A stretch of 64,000 nt of DNA. Source: Stutzerimonas stutzeri (GTDB taxonomy: Bacteria; Pseudomonadota; Gammaproteobacteria; Pseudomonadales; Pseudomonadaceae). Both the position numbers and the translations under genes were made by a program. Of the stretch, positions 47,543-58,400 are shown one piece after another. Each line of letters starts with the position of its first letter. The first letter of the stretch is position 1. Under the pieces are notes generated by a model. That model ran no database searches. It saw nothing but the letters and a program-made list of their open reading frames with translations, and was not told the DNA's origin. Location of the stretch: NCBI RefSeq assembly GCF_000952685.1, contig NZ_JYHV01000037.1, positions 372,001 to 436,000 of the forward strand, in the 5' to 3' direction.

Positions 47543-48460
47543 ATGTATCGCGTGACTGCCCTTCTGCTCGCCCTCTGGCCCTTGTTTGCCCTGATCATCG
47601 CCGGCTATTTCCTGCGACTGCGAGACTTTCCCAACGAGTCCTTCTGGCCGGGTGCCGAACGGATCAACTACTTCGTGCTGTTCCCGGCGCTACTCTTCAG
47701 CAGTCTAGCTACCGCGCCGCTGGACAACCCGGCGCTACCGCGTCTGGCAGGCGCGGTCATGCTGGGGCTGGGCCTGGCATGGGCGGGGCTGCTACTGCTC
47801 AAGCGCGTGCGCGGCTGGCCGGCCGCGCGCTTTGGTGCCTTCGCCCAAGGCGCGCTGCGCTTCAATACTTATCTGGGGTTGGCTGCGGTGGGCAGCCTGT
47901 TCGGCAAGGAAGGGCTGGCACTGGCGGCGTTGATGCTGGCCTTGATGGTGCCCACCGTGAACGTGATGTCGGTATGGGCGTTGACCGCCGAACGTGGCGT
48001 CAGCGTGCGCTCGTTGTTGCTGCCGATCCTGAAGAATCCGCTGATTCTCGCCTGCCTGGCCGGCGCTCTGGTGAATCTCGCCGGAATGGGTTTGCCTGGC
48101 GGTACTGATCGTCTGCTTAACCTGCTCGCCGCCGCAAGCCTGCCGCTGGGGCTTCTGTGTGTCGGGGCCGCGCTGAAACCACGGGAACTCGGCGGCGAAA
48201 TTCCCGCGCTCGGCTGGAACAGCGCCCTGCGCCTGCTGGCAGTGCCGCTGCTGGCCTTTGCCGTGGCCCACATCGTTCATCTGCCGACGATGGAAACCAC
48301 CATTCTGGTGCTGTTCTTCGCCTTGCCTACAGCTCCAACCGCCTATGTCCTGACCCGCCAGCTCGGTGGCGATAGCCACCTGATGGCCGGCATCATCACC
48401 CTGCAGACGTTGCTCGCCGCCGCCAGCCTGCCGCTGGTGTTGACGCTACTGAATAGCTGA
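47543..48460 (+). CDS. AEC-family transporter (auxin efflux carrier/malonate-permease type)
   Basis: This ~305-residue protein has ten predicted spans in two five-span halves. The start lies at MYRVTALLLALWPLFALI; the frame is open 168 bases upstream but that extension is Arg-rich and lacks family features. Members transport organic anions or act as efflux carriers. The substrate is unknown. It is divergent from the GGDEF gene and convergent with an SBP gene. Confidence 0.85.
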   Translation: MYRVTALLLALWPLFALIIAGYFLRLRDFPNESFWPGAERINYFVLFPALLFSSLATAPLDNPALPRLAGAVMLGLGLAWAGLLLLKRVRGWPAARFGAFAQGALRFNTYLGLAAVGSLFGKEGLALAALMLALMVPTVNVMSVWALTAERGVSVRSLLLPILKNPLILACLAGALVNLAGMGLPGGTDRLLNLLAAASLPLGLLCVGAALKPRELGGEIPALGWNSALRLLAVPLLAFAVAHIVHLPTMETTILVLFFALPTAPTAYVLTRQLGGDSHLMAGIITLQTLLAAASLPLVLTLLNS

Positions 48461-48475
48461 ATCGAGCCCGTAGTT

Positions 48476-49243
48476 CTAGGGACCAGCGACCAGGGAGCGG
48501 CTCTCAGGCAATCGCTCCAGCAGACGCCGATACTCGCCGCTGGCGCGCAGGGCCGCCAGGCCCCGGTCGAACCGTTGGATCAACCGGTCAGCGCCCGCCT
48601 GGTTGCGCGGCACGATGAGGTGCATCGTCTGGTGACCGACAACCGTGTCGGAGACATGAAAGCTTGTTCGAGGCGCCGCCGTCGTTTGCAGTGCATAGTT
48701 GCCCAGATGCAGGTCGGCGAGAAATACATCATCACGACCGAGCAGCAGCAATTGGGCGCACTCACTCAGGCCTGGCGGCGAGTGCCGCTCCAGTACGCCC
48801 TGACGGACCAGCGTCTCAATGGCCGCGGGCAACTGCCACCCCAGCGGCAGGCATAGCCGCAACCCACCGGGACGATGCAGATTTTCCAGCTCAACGGAAT
48901 CGCCCGCTCGGCTGAACAGGTGCTGCTCCGATACGTACAAAGGAGCCGAGTAGAGGAAATCCCGTTCCCGCTGCTCGGTGCGGATATATGGAAAGGTTGC
49001 GTCGTATTCGCCCCGCTGGGCCATCAGATAGCCCCGGTTCCACGGCTGCCAGGCGAGCGAAGAGGTTATACCGTCCAGCGCGAAGGCCGCCTGAACGACC
49101 TCCGATAGCATGCCGGCGCCCGCCAGCGATCTGCCGGTGAGTGGGCCGTAATCATCGCCGGTGACCAGACGCACCTCTGCAGCATGGGCGCCCAGGCTGA
49201 CCGCCAGGCTCAATAGCAATCCTCTGCTCCAATGTTCCTTCAT
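48476..49243 (-). CDS. SBP_bac_3-like periplasmic substrate-binding protein
   Basis: This 255-residue protein has a signal peptide (cleavage near AHA-AEV, ~22). Its folded body resembles an SBP_bac_3 type II periplasmic domain, with PLTGRSLAGAGMLSEVV near the start. It lacks an adjacent ABC transporter. The C-terminal FDRGLAALRASGEYRRLLERL is typical of this family. Such orphan receptors often act with chemoreceptors or sensor kinases elsewhere. The ligand (amino acid or other) is unknown. Confidence 0.82.
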   Translation of the reverse strand: MKEHWSRGLLLSLAVSLGAHAAEVRLVTGDDYGPLTGRSLAGAGMLSEVVQAAFALDGITSSLAWQPWNRGYLMAQRGEYDATFPYIRTEQRERDFLYSAPLYVSEQHLFSRAGDSVELENLHRPGGLRLCLPLGWQLPAAIETLVRQGVLERHSPPGLSECAQLLLLGRDDVFLADLHLGNYALQTTAAPRTSFHVSDTVVGHQTMHLIVPRNQAGADRLIQRFDRGLAALRASGEYRRLLERLPESRSLVAGP

Positions 49244-49327
49244 TGCAAAATCCCAACGTCATCGGATGACCAGAACGCACCCTATCCCAATGCCGCTGTC
49301 GCAACCGCGGCGCACCGGAACAATCGT

Positions 49328-49783
49328 CTAGCGGACCACCTGATCACGAGACAGGCGCAACAGCAGCGCAGCCAGACCAAGCCCGACAGCGACCAGAACC
49401 AGCATCGGTCCGAGGTAGCCAACCAAGTCCTGCAGCCAGATGAGCAACTGGCGGAACACCAACAGGCCGAGCCGCGTGCTCTGAGCATCCACGTCGACCC
49501 GATAACCGCCTTCTTCCCATACCTCGTAGGCCGCGCTCAGCGGCAATAGCGCTAAAGGCAGCAGAACCAGACACAGCCAGTAGCCACTGCGTCGTCGCGG
49601 CCCGAACAGTCCCCAGGGCCGGTAAGCGGCGCGGATCAGTTGGAAGAAGCACAGGCTGTAGTAGCCGATCAGAAACAACGCAAAAGCGCTGCCAACGGTC
49701 GGCTCCAGCCAGAGCCGGTGCAACACGGTGCCGCCGAGCGACATGCTCAGCAGGCCCCAGAGCAGAAAGAAGAAAATTTTCAT
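49328..49783 (-). CDS. Four-span hypothetical membrane protein
   Basis: This is a ~151-residue protein beginning MKIFFFLLWGLLSM; a further ATG 12 codons upstream (ending at 49819) is possible. Hydrophobic spans lie at ~1-20, ~28-48, ~66-88 and ~120-140. A short outside loop is rich in Trp, Glu and Gly (EVWEEGGYRVDVDAQ). No family was recognised. It lies upstream of the SBP gene on the same strand. Confidence 0.6.
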   Translation of the reverse strand: MKIFFFLLWGLLSMSLGGTVLHRLWLEPTVGSAFALFLIGYYSLCFFQLIRAAYRPWGLFGPRRRSGYWLCLVLLPLALLPLSAAYEVWEEGGYRVDVDAQSTRLGLLVFRQLLIWLQDLVGYLGPMLVLVAVGLGLAALLLRLSRDQVVR

Positions 49784-49909
49784 TGCGCGTACGGTGTCCG
49801 ATGTTCGCAAGGGGCTCATCGAAACAGAATTCAGCCGCCGATACGCGCAACCACTTCACGAACCAACGGCATGAACGGCGCTCATGCCGGCTTCTTGCTG
49901 CGATACCGT

Positions 49910-51751
49910 TCAGAACAGGCTGAGCTGGTCGCCAGGCGGCTCAGGCATCGGTGGCTGGCGCGGCGCAGCCGCATCAGCCGTCCCCTGTTGCAGCAACCGG
50001 CTGGCCAGCCCAGCAGCGCGCTCGGCGCGGGTGCTGACCGCTTCTGTCAGACGTGCCGGCAACGCCCAGATTTCCACCTTGCGCTTGGCGCGGGTGATCC
50101 CGGTGTAAAACAACGAGCGTGTCAGCAGTGGGCTGGGTTGCTCGGGCAGGGCCAACAGCACTTCTGTGAACTCCGAGCCCTGACTCTTATGCACGGTCAT
50201 GGCGAAGGCGCTATCGTGACTTGGCAGCCTTGCCGGAGCGAAGGCGCGATAACCCTCGTCGCCTTCGAAGAACACCCGCAGCCCCTGCTCGGTTTTCAGA
50301 CACAGGCCGATATCGCCGTTGAACAGGCCCAGCGCGTAGTCGTTCTGCCGGACCATCACCGCGCGGCCGGGATACCAGCGTTCGCGCGCCGGCACACCGA
50401 GGCGACGCTTGAAGCGCGTCTCCAACGCCTCGTTGATACCGGTCACGCCAAAGGCGCCTTCGCGCTGAGCGGTCAGGGCACGAAAGCCGTTGAAGGCCTC
50501 GAAGGCCGCTGCTGGGTCTGCCTGCCGTGCGGTCTGTAGGTAAGGTGAATAACCTTGTTCGAGTCGCTCGACCAGGGCGCCCGAGCTTGGCGTTGCATTC
50601 CAGGCCAGATCGACGCGGCCCTCCTGCAACAGCGCGACAGTGCCTTTCGCATCACCGCCATTGATTCGCCGCGCCAGCTCACCGATCCCGCTGTCGCCGG
50701 AGAAACGATGGCTGTGGGTCAGCAGGACCACCGCATCGCCAAGGCGCGAGCACGGCGTCTCGATGGGGACGTTCTGCCCGGTAATGCGTTGCAGATCGTC
50801 GGCGGCTTGGGCATCGAAACCGCGCCCTTCACAGAGTTCGGCGAACACCGCACCGGCTTCCACGGCGGCCAATTGGTCCTTGTCGCCGAGCAGAATCAGC
50901 CGTGCCTTGGGCGGCAGCGCGGCGACCAGCTTGGCCATCAGCGCCAGATCAACCATGGACGCCTCGTCCACCACCAGCACGTCCAGCGCCAGCGGGTTGG
51001 CTGCGTCATGCCGCACCTTGGGGCTATCGCCGCGGCTGCCGAGCAGACGATGCAGCGTACGCGCCTCGTCCGGCAGGGCTTCTTTGACGACATCACTGAC
51101 CGGCAGATCGGCCTTGGCGTTGCGGATCGCTTCGGCCATGCGCGCGGCGGCCTTGCCGGTGGGTGCGGCGAGGCCGATGGCTAGACGTTCGCCGTCGGGC
51201 TGTTCCAGCAGTGCCGCCAGGAGCCGCACAACGGTGGTGGTCTTTCCGGTTCCGGGGCCGCCGGAGATCACCGCCAGGCGCCGGCGCACCGCCTGCGCCG
51301 CGGCCAGACGCTGCCAATCGGGGCTCTGCTGATTGAAGGCGAACAAGCGCGCCAGACTGTCGCTCAGCCGCGCTTCATCGACATCCGGTGCGTCTGCGGC
51401 GCGGGTCAGCAGCTGTTCGGCCAGTTGCTGTTCGTATGCCTGATAGCGGGACAGATAGAGCCGGTTGCCGGCCAGGGTGAGCGGCGCGTAGTCGCCCGGA
51501 GCGCCGATCAGCGAGGAGGCCTCCAGCTGCGCTTGCCAGGTCGAAAGCGGCGGCAGGATTAAATCCTGATCCGGCCATGGGCGTTTACCCGCCAGCCGTT
51601 CAAGCAGCAGGCAGACATCGCCATTGGCCAGCGCCTCACAGCACAGTGCCGCGGCGACCAGCACCTCATCTGGCGTCTGCGGCTCGAGGCGCTGCAAGCT
51701 CGCAACGAACGCACGCTCCAGCGGGCCAAGCGGCAGATCAGCGAAGGTCAT
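49910..51751 (-). CDS. recD: Exodeoxyribonuclease V subunit alpha, RecD
   Basis: The 613-residue SF1B helicase of RecBCD has Walker A SGGPGTGKTTTVV (~163-175), motif II VVDEASMVDL, motif III LILLGDKDQLAAVEAG and C-terminal FAMTVHKSQGSEF with ITRAKRKVEIW. It drives 5'-3' unwinding of double-strand ends and controls Chi response. It follows recB with a 121-base gap that holds a REP-like hairpin. Confidence 0.96.
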   Translation of the reverse strand: MTFADLPLGPLERAFVASLQRLEPQTPDEVLVAAALCCEALANGDVCLLLERLAGKRPWPDQDLILPPLSTWQAQLEASSLIGAPGDYAPLTLAGNRLYLSRYQAYEQQLAEQLLTRAADAPDVDEARLSDSLARLFAFNQQSPDWQRLAAAQAVRRRLAVISGGPGTGKTTTVVRLLAALLEQPDGERLAIGLAAPTGKAAARMAEAIRNAKADLPVSDVVKEALPDEARTLHRLLGSRGDSPKVRHDAANPLALDVLVVDEASMVDLALMAKLVAALPPKARLILLGDKDQLAAVEAGAVFAELCEGRGFDAQAADDLQRITGQNVPIETPCSRLGDAVVLLTHSHRFSGDSGIGELARRINGGDAKGTVALLQEGRVDLAWNATPSSGALVERLEQGYSPYLQTARQADPAAAFEAFNGFRALTAQREGAFGVTGINEALETRFKRRLGVPARERWYPGRAVMVRQNDYALGLFNGDIGLCLKTEQGLRVFFEGDEGYRAFAPARLPSHDSAFAMTVHKSQGSEFTEVLLALPEQPSPLLTRSLFYTGITRAKRKVEIWALPARLTEAVSTRAERAAGLASRLLQQGTADAAAPRQPPMPEPPGDQLSLF

Positions 51752-51794
51752 CGGACGCTCCTAAAAAATAATGACCAAAGGGCCGTGCAGGCCG

Positions 51795-51866
51795 ATTCGC
51801 GGTCAAGACCGCTCCCACAAAGGCCTGCCCGCCCCGCCAGCCGTGGGAGCGGTCTCGACCGCGAAT
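51795..51866. repeat. REP-like inverted repeat between recB and recD
   Basis: The 24-base arms at 51795-51818 (ATTCGCGGTCAAGACCGC…) and 51843-51866 are reverse complements at 23 of 24 positions. The GTGGGAGCGG/CCGCGAAT ends match the abundant pseudomonad REP family. It occupies the gap between two genes of an operon, so it would lie in the recBCD mRNA. Confidence 0.85.
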
Positions 51867-51872
51867 GGGCAC

Positions 51873-54800
51873 TCATCGCCCGTCCTCGAACAAGCGATCC
51901 AGCGCATCGAGCAACGCGTCATCGGGTCTTGCGAAATAAACGCCCGCCTCGGGCATCCCGCGCAGGAACAGGTAGAAGGCCCCGCCCAGCTGCTCGTCTT
52001 GAAAATCGGCCAGGCGCTGGCGCAGGAAGCGGCGCAAAGCAACTAGGTAGATCAGGTATTGCAGGTAGTAGTGCTCGCCGGCCAGGGCCTGCAGCAGGCG
52101 CTCACCACCGTAGTAGCTGGCGTCCGGGCCGAGCCAGTTGGATTTGTAGTCGGCGATGTACCAGCGGCCGTCGTGCTCGAAGGTCAGGTCGATAAAGCCC
52201 TTGAGAAAGCCCTTGAGGCTGTCGAACTCCAGCCGCACGGCCGCATCGCGCAACGGTTCGGCAAGGCCGTTGGACGGGTCGACCAATAGGCTGCGCAACC
52301 GTGCCACATCCAGGTCCAGTACCGGGAAGGTGAAGCCCAGTTCCGGCAGGCGTCTGGCCGATTGCAACGCGGCGAGTGTCAGGCCGGCACCATCCATGTC
52401 GGTCTCGAGCACCTTTTGCAGATGCGCCGTGGCAATCTCCTTCCAATCCAGCGGCAGGCCATAGGCCTGCAACGCGGGTTCGACCAGCTCCGGCAGCTCG
52501 CCTTTTCCGCGCGCCCAATCTTCAAGGATGGCGTGCAGGCAGGTCCCAGCACGGGCGCCGCGGGGGAAGGCGAAGAAGCCATTGCCCGGCTCACCGGCAT
52601 CGGGGATGGCCAGGGCGTCGCGGTCCGGCGCTTCCATATGCATTCCGGCGGCCAGGCCGGAGAAGCTGCCGATTCGCCAGGCGCTGTGCAGGCTACGATT
52701 GAGCTGCGACAGCTGCTCAGGCGCCGCCGCACGACCGGACCCTTGGGCACTGGCTTCACGCGGTTCAAGCGACAGGCAGGCCAGATGACCATCGCTCTGC
52801 TGGACCAGCCGCTCGATGGCCAAACGCAGGCCGCCGCCATCGAGCTCGGCCAGATGCTGGCCCAGTTCGCTCAGCGGTTGCTCGCCAGGGAGGTCGCGGC
52901 CGTGAAGGAGCCAGGCCAGGGCGCTGCTGTGCAGGCCTTCATCGGCCAGGCTGCCGTCCTTCTTCGGCTTGCACAGACACACCGGGCCCCAGTGCAACCA
53001 GAGCCTGTCGCGGGCGCGGGTCAGGGCGACGTAGGCCAGGCGCAACTGCTCGGCGAAGACCTCCTGGCGGGCACGTTCGAGGTTTTCGTCCAGTTCGTCA
53101 CTGCCCAGATCCAACAAGGGCTGGCCGCTGCCATCGTGGCAGCGGGCGCTGTCGCGGTTCTTGCCGAGCAGCTTGCCGTCCCAGAGGAACGGGCAGAACA
53201 CCAGCGGGTATTCCAGGCCCTTGCTGGTGTGGATGGTGACGATCTGCACCCGCTCGGCATCGCTTTCCAGGCGCAGCAAGGCTTCCTCACCGACGCCTTC
53301 GCTACCGCGCTGGGCATTGAACCAGGCGAGCAGCGGTTCCAGCCCTGGCCGCAGCAGGCTTTCGGCCTGCAACAGTTCGCCGAGGTGCAGGAGGTTGGTC
53401 AGCCGGCGTTCACCATCGACCCGCCTCAGCAGCCGTTCGGCCACCGCTTGCTCGTCGAGCCAAGCACGGAATACGCGCATGAAGCCCTGTTGCTGCCAGA
53501 GCTGGTGATAGCGCTCGGCGGCTTCGCGTTCGGCATCCCACTGCTGCTGATCATCTTGGCAACGGGCGAGATCGGCCGCGCTGCGCCCCAACAGGCGCGT
53601 GGCCAGGGCATAGCGCAGCAGCCCTTCGCGCCCGGGCTCGGCGTACGCGGCGAGCACCGCGGCCAGCTCACCCGCCTCTTCGCTACGCCAGACACTGTCA
53701 CGCCCACGGCGCACACTGGGCACGCCGCGCGCGGCCAGCTCATCGGCGATCATCCCGGCCTGGCGGTGGTTGGCCACCAGCACAGCAATATCGCCACCTT
53801 TCAACGGCGTGAACACGCCGTTTTTGTCGAAACCGGCGCGGCCCTCAGCGGCGCCTGCCAGTTGCAGGGCGATACGCCGTGCGGTGTCGCTCGCGGCCAG
53901 CTGCGCGGCTTCGCCCTTGCCCAGCGAATCGTCGCCGAGCCAGACCAGCGACAGCGGCGCCGCCTCGCCCTCCTCCACCAGACGCAAGCTGGCACGCGGC
54001 CTTTCGGCGGCACCCACCGGTGGGTATTGGAGATCGCGTTGAGCGAACGGCTGCGGATGGTCGAACAACCGATTCAGCGCGGCAATCAGCTCCGGCGTCG
54101 AGCGGTAGTTGGTGGGCAGGTTGAAGGGCTGGCGATCGGCTTGCTGCTTGGCCGTCATGTAGGTCGCCAGGTCCGCGCCGCGGAACGCATAGATCGCCTG
54201 CTTGGGGTCGCCGACGAAACACAACGACGCCTCGCTGGCCTTGGCATAGATGCGATTGAAGATGGCGTACTGGATCGGGTCGGTGTCCTGGAATTCGTCG
54301 ATCAGCGCCAACGGGTAGGTGGCGCGCAACGAGGCCGCCAGGTCCTCACCGACCGGGCCTTGCAGTGCCTGATCCAGACGATTGAGCAGATCGTCGAAGG
54401 CCAGCAGCCGCTGCGCCGCCTTGCGTTCGGGCAGCTCGCGGTTAAGTCGTTCCAGCAGCGCGACCTGCAGCGCGATCAACCGCTGCTTACCCGCTGGCAG
54501 CGCCTCGGCAACTTGATCAACCAGTTCGTCCAGCGCATGGGCCAATTCGCAGACGGGCGCATCATGGCCCTTCTTGCAGGCCTTGCTCAGTGCGCGGACG
54601 CCGAATTTGGCGGCGCCCTCGGGCAGGTCGAACATCACTGCCGGATCGGCGAAATAGGCGTCCAGCTCTGCTTGCCAAGGCGCAAACTTGATGCTTTTGT
54701 GCGTGCTCTGGCTGAGCCCGCCATGGGCCAGCAGCTCGGCGATCCAGGCGGTGCCCGCTTCTTGCCACAGCGCTGCGGCGCGCTGCCAGGCGGCTTCGAC

Positions 54801-55421
54801 AGGACGCAGATCGGCGTTAATCGGCGCGCCCTGCGGCTCGACCCGCAGATAGGGCTTGCCCAGATGACTGCGCAGCCGTTGGCGCAACCACAGCGGCGTG
54901 ATGCGGCTCTTGGCCAGGAAACGCGCCCAGGCCGGATCGGCATCGGCCAACTCGCTGCGCCAGGCGTCGGCGAGCAGCGCATCGATGATCTCGCGGTCAT
55001 CGGCGGTCAGCTCGCTGTCGAAATCGCCACCGGCCTCGAAGGCCGCGTCCTGAAGGGCGCGCTGGCAGAAGCCGTGGATGGTGAAAATCGCCGCCTCGTC
55101 GAAGCCGTGCACCGCCAGCAGCAGGCGCCGCCGCGAGGCTTCGTCCGGGTAGCGTGCATGGAGCCGATTGAGAAAGTCGTCATCGCTCGGCGTGCCGTCA
55201 TATACCGCCAAGAGATCGGCCAGGCGCGCGCGGATGCGTTCACGCAGCTCGGCGGTGGCGGCAGTGGTGTAGGTCACGACGAGGATCTGCCCCACCGACA
55301 GCTGCCCCTCCAGCAGCAGGCGGGCATAGAGCGCGGTAAGGGTCCAGGTCTTGCCGGTGCCGGCGCTGGCCTCGATCAGCGAGCGACCGTCGAAGGGCGA
55401 ATCGAGCAGGTCGAGTTTCAT
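51873..55421 (-). CDS. recB: Exodeoxyribonuclease V subunit beta, RecB
   Basis: This 1182-residue SF1A helicase-nuclease has Walker A EASAGTGKTWTL (~17-28), Walker B LIDEFQDTDPIQ (~340-352), motif VI region with AYVALTRARDRLWL and a C-terminal RecB-family nuclease (KGFIDLTFEHDGRWYIADYKSN, read as GFIDL and the D-x-K motif DYKSN). It unwinds and degrades DNA from double-strand ends and loads RecA after Chi. It overlaps recC by 4 bases. Confidence 0.97.
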   Translation of the reverse strand: MKLDLLDSPFDGRSLIEASAGTGKTWTLTALYARLLLEGQLSVGQILVVTYTTAATAELRERIRARLADLLAVYDGTPSDDDFLNRLHARYPDEASRRRLLLAVHGFDEAAIFTIHGFCQRALQDAAFEAGGDFDSELTADDREIIDALLADAWRSELADADPAWARFLAKSRITPLWLRQRLRSHLGKPYLRVEPQGAPINADLRPVEAAWQRAAALWQEAGTAWIAELLAHGGLSQSTHKSIKFAPWQAELDAYFADPAVMFDLPEGAAKFGVRALSKACKKGHDAPVCELAHALDELVDQVAEALPAGKQRLIALQVALLERLNRELPERKAAQRLLAFDDLLNRLDQALQGPVGEDLAASLRATYPLALIDEFQDTDPIQYAIFNRIYAKASEASLCFVGDPKQAIYAFRGADLATYMTAKQQADRQPFNLPTNYRSTPELIAALNRLFDHPQPFAQRDLQYPPVGAAERPRASLRLVEEGEAAPLSLVWLGDDSLGKGEAAQLAASDTARRIALQLAGAAEGRAGFDKNGVFTPLKGGDIAVLVANHRQAGMIADELAARGVPSVRRGRDSVWRSEEAGELAAVLAAYAEPGREGLLRYALATRLLGRSAADLARCQDDQQQWDAEREAAERYHQLWQQQGFMRVFRAWLDEQAVAERLLRRVDGERRLTNLLHLGELLQAESLLRPGLEPLLAWFNAQRGSEGVGEEALLRLESDAERVQIVTIHTSKGLEYPLVFCPFLWDGKLLGKNRDSARCHDGSGQPLLDLGSDELDENLERARQEVFAEQLRLAYVALTRARDRLWLHWGPVCLCKPKKDGSLADEGLHSSALAWLLHGRDLPGEQPLSELGQHLAELDGGGLRLAIERLVQQSDGHLACLSLEPREASAQGSGRAAAPEQLSQLNRSLHSAWRIGSFSGLAAGMHMEAPDRDALAIPDAGEPGNGFFAFPRGARAGTCLHAILEDWARGKGELPELVEPALQAYGLPLDWKEIATAHLQKVLETDMDGAGLTLAALQSARRLPELGFTFPVLDLDVARLRSLLVDPSNGLAEPLRDAAVRLEFDSLKGFLKGFIDLTFEHDGRWYIADYKSNWLGPDASYYGGERLLQALAGEHYYLQYLIYLVALRRFLRQRLADFQDEQLGGAFYLFLRGMPEAGVYFARPDDALLDALDRLFEDGR

Positions 55422-58400
55422 GCTTCCTCCTCTTCTTCAGCCAGAGCATCCAGCGCGGGACCGATCAGCTGTTCGGCCAGCACCTCGAAGCGTTCGTCCA
55501 GCGGGTCGCGGTCCCGAAAGGCCAACGCATTCCAGGGGTCTTCAGCTTCGGCGGCGATGGGGCTGAACTCCGCACCCAGCCAGGCTTCGCGGGCGCGTTT
55601 GCGGGCGCAATCCAGCGGCTCGCTGCCGCGGCTCGGTTTGCGGTAGCCCCTGGCGAAGGCATGGCTGCTGCGCGGCAGCAATGGCAGCGGCTCGCGGATC
55701 GCGCAACGATAGGCCGCCAGCCAGGGCTCCAGCAGCTCGGCCGCATTGGCCAGCGGCCCGAGTTGCCAGTCACCAGCGGGCGATAGCATAAGACTGTTGC
55801 GCTCGATGCCGGGCGTGGCTGATAGATTGAGCAGCAAATGGCGCAGCCAGAACGGCGGCAGATCCCATTCGCCAAGGCGGCCGAGCTTCCAGCCGAACAG
55901 TCCGGCCGGGGTAACGCCGTCGAGCCAGCCATGCACGCGCACCCCCGCCAGGGTGATGTCCACCGCCAGCGGCTCGGGCGCCGCGTCCGGACGCAGCTCG
56001 AACAGCCGGGGCGCAAAGGCACGCACCGGCCCGCGCAGCTTGCCCCACAGCGCCTGTCCCAATTCACCCGTCGGCAGCCAGCCTGCCGCGCAAGCCATGC
56101 GGCGTTCGTCCTCATCGCTCCAGCCGTGTTCCATCGCCTGCAAGGACAAGCGCCGCAGGCCGTTCCAGGCCGGCATTTCCAGGTCGAACGGCTCGTCGCT
56201 GGCGAGCGACTCCTGGGCATCGGCCAGACGCAAACCCAGGCGCCGCTCCAACAGGAAGCGCGCCGGGTGGCGGAAGCACTGCAACAGCTGCGAGGGTTCG
56301 ATAGTCAGCCAGGCCTCATCCGGTTCGGCGAGCAGGCTGGCGAACGGTTGCGGCTGGGCCTGCGGCGGTTCGGCGAGGCGCTGGGCGGCGAGGAACCAGG
56401 GCAGCGAGTAACCGGCGCAGGGCACGTGGCCGAAATTGCGCGGCGAGAACGGCTGCAACGGGTGGGCGACCAGGATCTTCTGGCTGGCGGATCGCGATTC
56501 GTCGGCCAGCACGGCGGTCATGTCCACCGCTTCGAGCACTTCGCTGAGCAGCACCGAGGGCGGCAGCACGGCGTTGTCACGCGGGTCGCGACCAACATAG
56601 GACAGGTACAGCGCCTCACGCGCCGAGAGCAACGTTTCGAGTAGCAGGTAGCGGTCGTCCAGGCGTCGGGCGCGATCGCCCCGCCGCGGGTGACGACCAA
56701 TCAGGTCGAAGCCCGACGGCGGCGTGCGCCGTGGAAAGGCGCCATCGTCCAGGCCGAGCAGGCAGACCACGCGGAACGGCAGGCTGCGCATCGGCACCAT
56801 GGTACAGAAAGTCACCGCACCGGTTAGAAAGCCCGAGGCGCCGCCGCCTTGCTGCAGCGCCGCGCTAAGCTGCTGATGCACCAGCTCCAGCTCGATGGGT
56901 CGGGTCAGGTCGGCGGCCTGGGCCTGGTCACGCAGCGCCGCGCAGGCCTGGGACAATAGCAGCAAGGTATCGCCGGCTTCGCGCTCGTCGAACAGGGTGT
57001 CGATCAGCACCTGTAAATCATCCGCCCATTCGGCCAGCGGACGCGGCCGGGCCAGCTGATCGGCCAGCATGCCGAGGCGCTCGACGAACTCCACCACCCG
57101 TCCCAGCAACTGCGCACGAGCGCCTTCCAGGGCATCCAGCGGCCAGTGTTCACCGAGCAGCGGCGCGTCGTCGCCCGCCAGCTGCGGCGGCGCGGCGAAA
57201 CCCAGCAGCAGGCGGTCCAGCCCTTGGCGCCAGGTGAACGCTGATTCGTACGGCAGGCCCAAGCGAGCGCGCTGGCCACCGTCGCGGCCCCAGCGCACCC
57301 CGGCTTCACGCAGCCAATCGCGTAGCAACGGCAGGTCCTCGCTTTCGATGCCGGCGCGGCGGGCAATCGCCGGCTGCTCCAGCCAAGCGAGGATTTCCTC
57401 GGCGGCGAAGCGACTTTGGGCCAGCATCAGCAATTCGAGGAAGGCCTCGATCAGCGGCATCTCGGCTCGCAGGCTGCGGTCGGCCAGGCTGTAGGGAATC
57501 CGCGGGCTGCCCTCGCGCGAGGCGAACACCGCCTCGATGAAGGGCGCGTAACGCTCGATATCGGGGGTCAGCACCACCACCTGATCCGGCGTCAGCGCCG
57601 GGTCGGCGGCGAAGCGTGCCAGCAGCTGGTCGTGGAGGATTTCCACCTCACGCAGCGGCGAGTGGGCGATATGCACCTCCAGCGAACGGTCGTTCTCGGC
57701 CAGGGTGATCCGCTCATCGGGCAGGCGGGTGCGCAGGCGCAGGATGTCGTTCTGCAAGGCATGCAGCAGGCTGTCATCGTGCAGGTCTTCGTCTTCGGAA
57801 TACAGGCCGAACTCCTGGCTGCCTTCGCTGGCAGTCAGACTGAACAGGGAATCGAAGAAGTCGCGGCCCTGTTTACCCAGGCTGGCCAGCAGCGGATGGC
57901 CGACGTCCAGATACCAATCGTCTGCTCCGCTCTCCGGTTGCCGGGCCAATTCCCGGATGTCACGAATCTCGCCCCAGGCCTCACGGCTCGGGTTGAGCGC
58001 GCAGACCACCACGTCGATATGCCGCGCCAGGCCGTCGAGCACGCGAAGATGGTGTGGCGGCAGGCTGCTGATGCCGAACACCAGCAGACGCTCGGGCAGG
58101 CCGGGCAAGGGCTCGTCGCGGTACAGACGTTGCAGCAGATCGCCGAGCAGGCGCGCGCGGTGCGGGTGGCCGTCCTTGGTCAGTTCGCGCCAGAGCAGCG
58201 CCTGCCAGGCTTCGTCGGGGCCGAGGTCGAGGGTTTCGCCGCGTTCCCAGGTCGCCAGCCAGTCATCGCGATAGAGCAGGTACTGGTCGAAGACGTCGGC
58301 GATCTTCGCCGCGAGGGACAGGCGCCGGCGTTCGTCGCCGCCATCGAGGTACTGCGCCAGGCGCGGCGCGAGTTCGAGATTGACCGGCTCGCAGAGCCAG

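Noticed and set aside
52362-55646. 1094-codon open frame on the plus strand opposite recB
   Set aside because: It is the shadow of recB in a GC-rich genome. Its translation has no recognisable domain and is rich in Gln, Gly and Arg, while the minus strand encodes a complete RecB.
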